This document shows, in pieces, positions 58,060 through 64,000 of a stretch of DNA of 64,000 bases. The first letter of the stretch is position 1, and each line of letters opens with the position of its first letter. Origin of the DNA: Larix kaempferi (lineage: Eukaryota > Streptophyta > Pinopsida > Pinales > Pinaceae); the NCBI GenBank assembly GCA_027924585.1, contig BSBM01000877.1:6697501-6761500 (forward strand), in the 5' to 3' direction. The notes beneath the pieces are model-generated. The model did not search any database. It was given only the letters and a program-made list of their open reading frames with translations, and was not told where the DNA came from. A program made the translations under genes and the position numbers.

Positions 58060-58620
58060 GTTTGTTCCCACAAAATTTTGTTCATATTTTATTTATGAAA
58101 ATTGTGGATTGCGGATTGTGGAAATTCTAATTTTATTTGAATTTATTGCTTTTGTATTTCCGCATTCCAAAGCCCCGCAGTCCCGCATTTTCGACTGTTC
58201 AATTGCGTATTATAGAAGTAATAAATTTTCTAAAACTATTCCCGCATTTTTGCATTCCGCAATGTGGATTGCAGAAGTTGGAAAGCAAATTGAATGATAG
58301 AATCCAAATGTCGCCATTTCTGATCTCACAATTTTTTTTCGGATTACAGACTGCAAATTGTAGATTACAGAGACCTTAAATTACCCAAAATAATTCTCGC
58401 ATTTCCGCAATTCTGCTTTTCCACATTTTTGGTTTTCCGATTGTAGATTGCGAAAACGATAAATTTTCCAGAATTAGTCTTGCATTTCCGCATTTCCGCG
58501 TTTCCAACTTTACGATTGCAGATTGCGGGTATCATTTCCACTTATCAATATCTCTTCTACATTCCCACATTCCCACAACGCATTGCAGATTGCGGGAGGA
58601 TGAAATTGTTAATTTTCGAA
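58060..58620. repeat. Degenerate repeat patch with alternating inverted motifs
   Basis: About five loose copies of a unit of roughly 100 bp. Each has a pyrimidine-side motif (TTCCGCATTTCCGCA-like) and its near complement (GATTGCAGATTGCGG-like). The patch is GC-richer than its surroundings. The plus-strand ORFs here come from the repeat. Confidence 0.5.
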
Positions 58621-58861
58621 AATGTGTTTTCAACTTTTTGTTTTAGCATTTTTCTTCATAGGTTTGTTTTTAACCTTGAGCGTTGTTTCTTTTAGATCTA
58701 TGATTCAATTTTAATCTTATCAATCACATATATGTTTGGTTTAAATACTCCAAATAAATTGTTCTTTTTACTATTTTATGCTTCAATTTTACCTTCTGCA
58801 AACAATTGTCGTTGTGAATTTTACCCTATTGCGGACTCTAATTTTCTACATCAATTTACAT

Positions 58862-58954
58862 GTAAGTTTTTCTCTACTTCATACAAATCACTTGCATAGT
58901 AATCTGAAATTGAATTTGGATTTTAATTAAAATTTCTTTTCATCATTTTCTCAG
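58862..58954 (+). other. Probable 5'-UTR intron before the 58972 ORF
   Basis: Donor (CAT)GTAAGTTT at 58862, a T-rich tract, and acceptor TTTTCTCAG ending at 58954, 17 bp before the ATG. 93 bp is a normal length for a small plant intron. Confidence 0.45.
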
Positions 58955-58971
58955 AAAACGTCTTTTCAGTC

Positions 58972-60234
58972 ATGTCAAGGAATACTAGGTCTAAATCGGT
59001 CATGGATGAGTTGAAAACCAAAGACCCTAACTATGGAATATTTTTTGATACCGATGGAAGGGTTTTTGATACCTTTTTCTTAGAATGGTCTAGGATTTAT
59101 TCCATATTTGACAATGATGAATTCTCTGAAATCCAACACGACCAAATTTCCTACATCAACATTGGTAAATCCCAAATACATTCAATTGCGGCCAGGCCAT
59201 CCCTAATGCCTTATGAGGCAGTCAAATGGATTATAAACAATTCCGACCCTCTTGACCGTTCCTTCAATGATATAAACCATACTCTACTTTATTCCTTTAA
59301 ACCTGAAGTATTTGCTAGGGTTTACGCACTTAAAACTCCCCAACAACTTCTTTCAAAACAATTCCTAGAATCTTCTGCAAGTCGTTTTAACTTTGATGAA
59401 ATGATTAAATATTGGATGGAAAATCCTGTCATTTATACTCCAAAACTTGATAGACAGTACCATGTTGCTTGGTTCAAAGAACCCTTTTCTTTGTTAGCAA
59501 CCATGTTTTGCAAGTTATATGGGCTACCCAACTATGGGTTCTTCAAGGTAGAATGGGTGCCTGTGGCACATTATATTCTTAGCACTGGTGAATCCCTCAA
59601 CTAGGCACTTATATTATCTATGGTTTTGAAAGAAGCTATTGAAAAGTACAAGAAAACCCTTGTTTCCAAGAAGCCTGGATTCTACCTACCTGGTTATGTT
59701 ATGGATGTGTTATGTCCAGCTTTCCCTTTTCCTACCATGGGATGGAATTGGACCAGAGAAATACCTCCTATCCATATCTACTGTCCAGTGTTATGAGAAG
59801 ACACATTTGTACCTCTCATTTATGACATCTGTGATCATTTTCTTTGCTCCATTTATTATAAAATATTCAAAGATGATTCCCCCACCTTCTCTTCATAGGC
59901 CAAGGAATTGATTTGTACAATGGGGGATTGGTATGTTGGTGAATATTTTTCTTAAATTAGAATATGGGGTAACAAAATAGTTCACCTCTTACCCATAATT
60001 GTACCTGATAGAATGGTTATTGAGGAAATTTCATTTCAAACTGTTATTGATGGCGTTTTCCATCAGTTCATTGGAGCAAAATGGAAAGTTTGACCTAAGT
60101 TTCCCCTTTCTTTTCGACCTTTGGTCATCCAAAATTCTACACATGCCACCTTTCTCGGTAAAAAGGTTACAACTCTGAATCTTGGGGAAGCTTCGAAAAG
60201 GATTCCTGATCCTAAATCTTTCCTAGCCAATCAC
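58972..60234 (+). pseudogene. Unrecognised plant gene, N-terminal part, truncated by an LTR
   Basis: ATG 58972 opens 210 codons (MSRNTRSKSVMDELKTKDP; FFDTDGRVFDTFFLEWSRIY; YEAVKWIINNSD) to TAG at 59602. The same frame goes on with IEKYKKTLVSKKPGFYLPG and RPLVIQNSTHATFLGKKV, through stops at about 59797, 59896, 59953 and 60091, until the LTR at 60235. No catalytic motif, transmembrane segment or known domain is evident. It could be the front half of the coiled-coil family in the duplication, since the two pieces fit end to end in style, but this is only inferred. Confidence 0.55.
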
Positions 60235-61153
60235 TGTTACAGAGAAAAACTTCCTATGGCTCAGGGAAGACAACAATAGACAGATGAATACCATAAATCA
60301 ACTCAATTCTCAATACAATGGTATATAATTGAAAATGATAAGATGTGGATAATAGAACAATGTTCAACCGGATGTTTGTAGTAGATCTTCATTGAGATTT
60401 CAATCTCTACACTTGAACCTGTAGCTTAGTATCAACAACAAATACAAGCAAGTCCATATAATATATGAAATATATTAGCATAAACAATAGCATGGTCCAT
60501 GATATAATAAGCAAATGTAACCCCATGTAATTAAACAAACATTTACAAGATCATTTGGAAGAGAAAGTGAGTATTTCTATTAATGAAAACAAGAAGTAAA
60601 TGATACAACCTCTTGCTGGAAACTCATATAAACCAAGAACTAGGTCCCTCCACTTGTGCCTCTACCACTTCAATCCCCCATGCAATGGCAAACTCAAGAT
60701 ATGGAAGAGTTTGGTAGGTGAACATAAGAGGTTCACAACAACAAGAATTAATGGATGTAGACTCAAGTCATGGAAAAAATCCAATAGAGTTTCTATGCTC
60801 TCTCTTTCCTCCTCCTTCCATGCACCATAAGAGCTCAATATATAACCCTCCAAAGGTAGGTGAAAGGTCGAATCGAGTCGTGTCGGGATACATGGACGAC
60901 CAAAGGTCACCCTAAGACCTCTTTTTGGAGTGAAAAGTGAATTTCTATTGTTTTTTACCATCTAACTCGATGTACGTGGGCTATATTGGTACATCTTGCG
61001 TATACACTAGGTATAGTGGAACAACTAGCGTACATGAACAAAAATAGGGAACAATGAGTTCCTGGAGGACAAAATGTGGATTTGAGTCAATAAAATGAAT
61101 ACTAAAGGTCAATGAGTGGTGATGCTCACAAGGTGGAAAAATACGCTGTAACA
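60235..61153 (-). repeat. Reverse-strand LTR (919 bp)
   Basis: On minus it begins TGTTACAGCG and ends CTGTAACA, so it has 8-bp inverted ends. A minus TATA-like GTTATATATTGAG lies about 320 bp in. A minus-strand G-run (TTAGGGGGCATC, plus 61154-61165) lies at its upstream side, so it is a 3' LTR of an element extending to the right. Confidence 0.65.
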
Positions 61154-62860
61154 GATGCCCCCTAATGTGTGAGGTCAGAGAAGGTACTGCGATGACCGAA
61201 ATACATTATAAATCTCAGAAGTGGAGTGATGGAGACACCAATGGAAGGAGTATCCTACTCGTCATAATACAATGATATATTTGGATACATGTTGTTACAA
61301 TACAACAATCTGATACAATGGCCATGAATAGGTAGTATACAGTGAAAACATGTCATAAGTGATCATAGCCATGACCCATATACAGTAAGATACGGTCTCC
61401 TGTTGAAAAGGAAACCACTGGTGCAAACTGAAGGTACAAATTGCTGATGTATGAGAACGGCATCTCATAAGTACAATCACGATCATGAGTAGCATACTGA
61501 ATGCCACTGAATTCTAGGGTCTTCCACACAAATCATCTACAGTGCAAGTCCCATCAAGTGAATAAAGCTATTGAAGTCAAACCTGATGTGACATCGTATG
61601 ATTACTGGTCAATGATGTATACCATTAACAGACCCGAGATAACCCACAAATAATGAAAATGGGAATCAAGGCACAAAGTACATTCATCAAAGTGTGAATA
61701 AAGGTGTTGAGGTTGAACACTATGAAGAATCCATCGATCAGGGGACATTGATGTATTCCCAAAACTGTCAATGGCGAGAGAACCTACCACTAATGACTGC
61801 AAGCCTTAAGGTACTCACCGGAGTCTAAGTCTCAAATACGGAATAAATGGGTTGAAGTTGACGGAACAAAACTCACTAGAAGGAGGGAATTAATGCATCC
61901 CCCATCAACCAGCATGAGGTAATAGCTATGCTGAAATATTTGGAAGAACTCAGACGAACATATCGGACTGACTCAAAAGGGATGGCCGACATGCAATAGT
62001 TAGGAGATATGAGGTGTGGCCGACTCTGGTTTCAGGACTTCCTTTCAACAAGAGCATGACTAGATGGATAGACTCAGGCAGCATAGACTCAAGAACTAGA
62101 TAACAACGACACTTTGTGACACATGAGGCATCGATAAAGGGATCCATAATGACTGGAAGCTTAACTAGCCGGTAGAGTAAGATCTGAGAAAACGAGTACA
62201 ACTCCTAAGGTCCTACTATAGTCCCGACTCATAATGAATGGAGTGGAGTGAATTCTATGTTCAAAAGCGACACAACAGTTGCCAACAAGAAGTAGTAAAT
62301 ATTTTCCCATCTGGATTTTTCAATTATTTGATTTTTTTGGTATTTTTCATATTATGAAAACTTGAAAAAAGAATAAAATTGCTTATAGTACAACAAGTGA
62401 GGGAACGAGTGTCAAATCGCAAGCAAACTAGTCCCAAGCAGTGGAACATACCTATGATCAATGCAATGAAGCATGTGCAAGATGTGGATACTCAGGGGAG
62501 TGTTCCCTCATGGTAAAGGGTCATCAAATTGAGAAAGGAAAATAAAAGCTCTACTTGGTTCGAAAGGGAAAGTGCTCGGCACATGGCTAATAATTGAGTT
62601 AGCGAGAGCCGACACAAGACTCAAGTGGCAAGAAGGATGATACAATGCAATCACAACTTGACATAAATGGGGGAGTCCTCATGGGAGATGGACAGAATAA
62701 TACAAAGTAGAGTATGAGTCTTCATCGCAAAGTCATGGCATGATTACAAAGGACTCCCAATGCTAAGGAGAAATAACAACATGGGCACCAAAATACATAA
62801 AAAGGTTCTAACTAGGGCACCCATGGTCGGACAATCCCTACCGCTAAATAATGACACTTC
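61154..62860 (-). other. Putative internal 3' region of the reverse-strand element
   Basis: It has the polypurine tract at its left edge and no recognisable pol domain. Short minus frames (for example 61950-62201) match nothing I know. Confidence 0.35.
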
Positions 62861-64000
62861 TATAACAATGTGAAGGTTCTGTGTCAGTTAAAAAGCAGGG
62901 TCGCACCTAGGGTTAATGAACATGGTCATCAGGTCAAATGCAAAATGCAGGCGAAAATTACATCTAACCTATATGATGGGTGTAAAATATACTTGCCAAA
63001 GGAACGAAACGGTCAAAAAATCACTCTCATTGGAAAAATATGTTCAAAAAGGTCCTCCAAGACGACATATTGGTTCAAAATAGCTCAAAATGACAAAAAC
63101 TGTAGGAAAGTGGGTTTCAAAATCTATAAATAGTAAAAAGAAATTACTTTTACCATTCCATTCACTTTTCACCCAAAATAATGTTTTTTGGTTATTTTTT
63201 ACCTCGGTCTTCAGTTGTTGATTCTGGGAGCTACAGGTGTTGGATCCACGAGCCTTCTGGATCAGGTTAGTAGCCTCATCCCCCTCTTCCTTTCCATGGA
63301 TTTTATTTCATTTTTTAATGGTTAAATTTTTATCTTTGCAAATATCTACACCTACTAGGCGCTGTACGCGGGCTACAGCTTCACGGGTCGTGGGTAGGGC
63401 TTCCTAGACACAGTCAATGCAAGCGTTGACCGCATACAGACGTGATTGTATACAAAATTGACCACATACAAGGCTGTGCGGGTGATTTTTGTTGGTCACC
63501 CTATATGCTAATTAATTACAACTAACACACAGGATGCTCAATATAAATTGTCAACCCAGGGAAGTCTTTTATTTCAATGGCAATACGCACAATCTATGCA
63601 TAAACAATTCAAGTAGCTGATTGAGTTAGATGGAGATAAATTGTCCTACCTATCTGCTCAGCCAAACTCATTCCATAAATAAAACTAATCTAACTCATAC
63701 ATCGAGGAATTCAAAGTACAATTATCTTCCTACAAAAATCAACCAAACAGTTACTGATCTAGGAATAAAAATGAACTAGATTACTTTTGTAAGAAGTTAA
63801 ATCCTATAATTATCAAACTACAGTATTCAATCATTACCAAAATGATTCATCCAACAACTACTATAACTCAATCACAATCTACCTAATCTAATGAATTCAA
63901 TAAAGATACAACAACAACTAGAATTAGAAATAAGCTTGAACTCTAAATTGATAAATATTGGAAATCCTAGAAAGCATAAATGACTTAAAGAAATTGGAGC
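62861..64000. other. Unassigned region with a TATA box and short open leader
   Basis: Plus-strand CTATAAATAG (about 63122-63131), an ATG at 63181 with about 28 open codons, and a GTTAGT splice-donor-like site near 63265. A GC-richer patch is at 63355-63480, and an AATAAA on minus lies near 63570. It may be part of an LTR or gene leader; no family can be named. Confidence 0.3.

Noticed and set aside
62870-63133. 87-codon Lys-rich plus frame
   Set aside because: No similarity, no coding bias that I can see, and a TATA box lies inside its 3' end.

Overview
The window reads as plant nuclear DNA, most likely from a gymnosperm with a large genome. It is almost entirely nested and decayed retrotransposons: Ty3/gypsy, Ty1/copia, plant-type LINEs with a C-terminal RNase H, solo LTRs and a SINE. 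Very little ordinary gene sequence is present, and base composition is A+T-rich. A palindrome of the type carried by Penelope-like elements, a group known from conifers, points the same way, but the species cannot be named from sequence alone. No tRNA, rRNA, CRISPR or bacterial feature is seen.

Layout. 1-8471: the 3' part of a large gypsy element (gypsy-A) with gag, protease, a second gag-like region, RT/RNase H, integrase, an extra 3' ORF behind its own TATA box, and a 3' LTR. It sits in a LINE (LINE-1, 8472 to about 15330), which is split by a 1276-bp solo LTR. 15497-20436: a reverse-strand relative (gypsy-B) whose integrase is interrupted by a 531-bp nested element with a perfect 5-bp target duplication. 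20437-26345: a rearranged array of copia-type LTRs (three LTR copies) in which an antisense copia 3' tail sits where a primer-binding site should be. 26954-29572: a 5'-truncated LINE (LINE-2) with a 12-bp target duplication and oligo(A) tail. It carries a 182-bp near-perfect palindrome, and each arm spells out a hammerhead-ribozyme core.

29850-31551 (minus) is the only ordinary cellular gene visible, an F-box/LRR-like gene with a broken C-terminus and a SINE in its intron. Its 5' UTR marks the left edge of a tandem duplication of about 5.6 kb: unit 1 is 31621-44453 and unit 2 is 44464-54794. Each unit holds the F-box promoter, a decayed LINE ORF1, a solo LTR and an unrecognised coiled-coil gene. 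Each unit later took its own copia element: copia-1, full length with paired LTRs, at 36009-43240; and copia-2, 5'-truncated, at 48146-52841. The other unit serves as the empty site in both cases.

55260-64000 holds a third copia remnant (56160-57886), a degenerate GC-richer repeat patch, an unrecognised plant ORF with a 5'-UTR intron (58972-60234) cut by a reverse-strand LTR (60235-61153), and about 2.8 kb of unassigned sequence.

The elements act on each other as insertion targets, not as a pathway. Nearly all coding regions carry stops. Many of these are TAG in place of CAG or TGG, consistent with deamination of methylated cytosine in silenced plant repeats.
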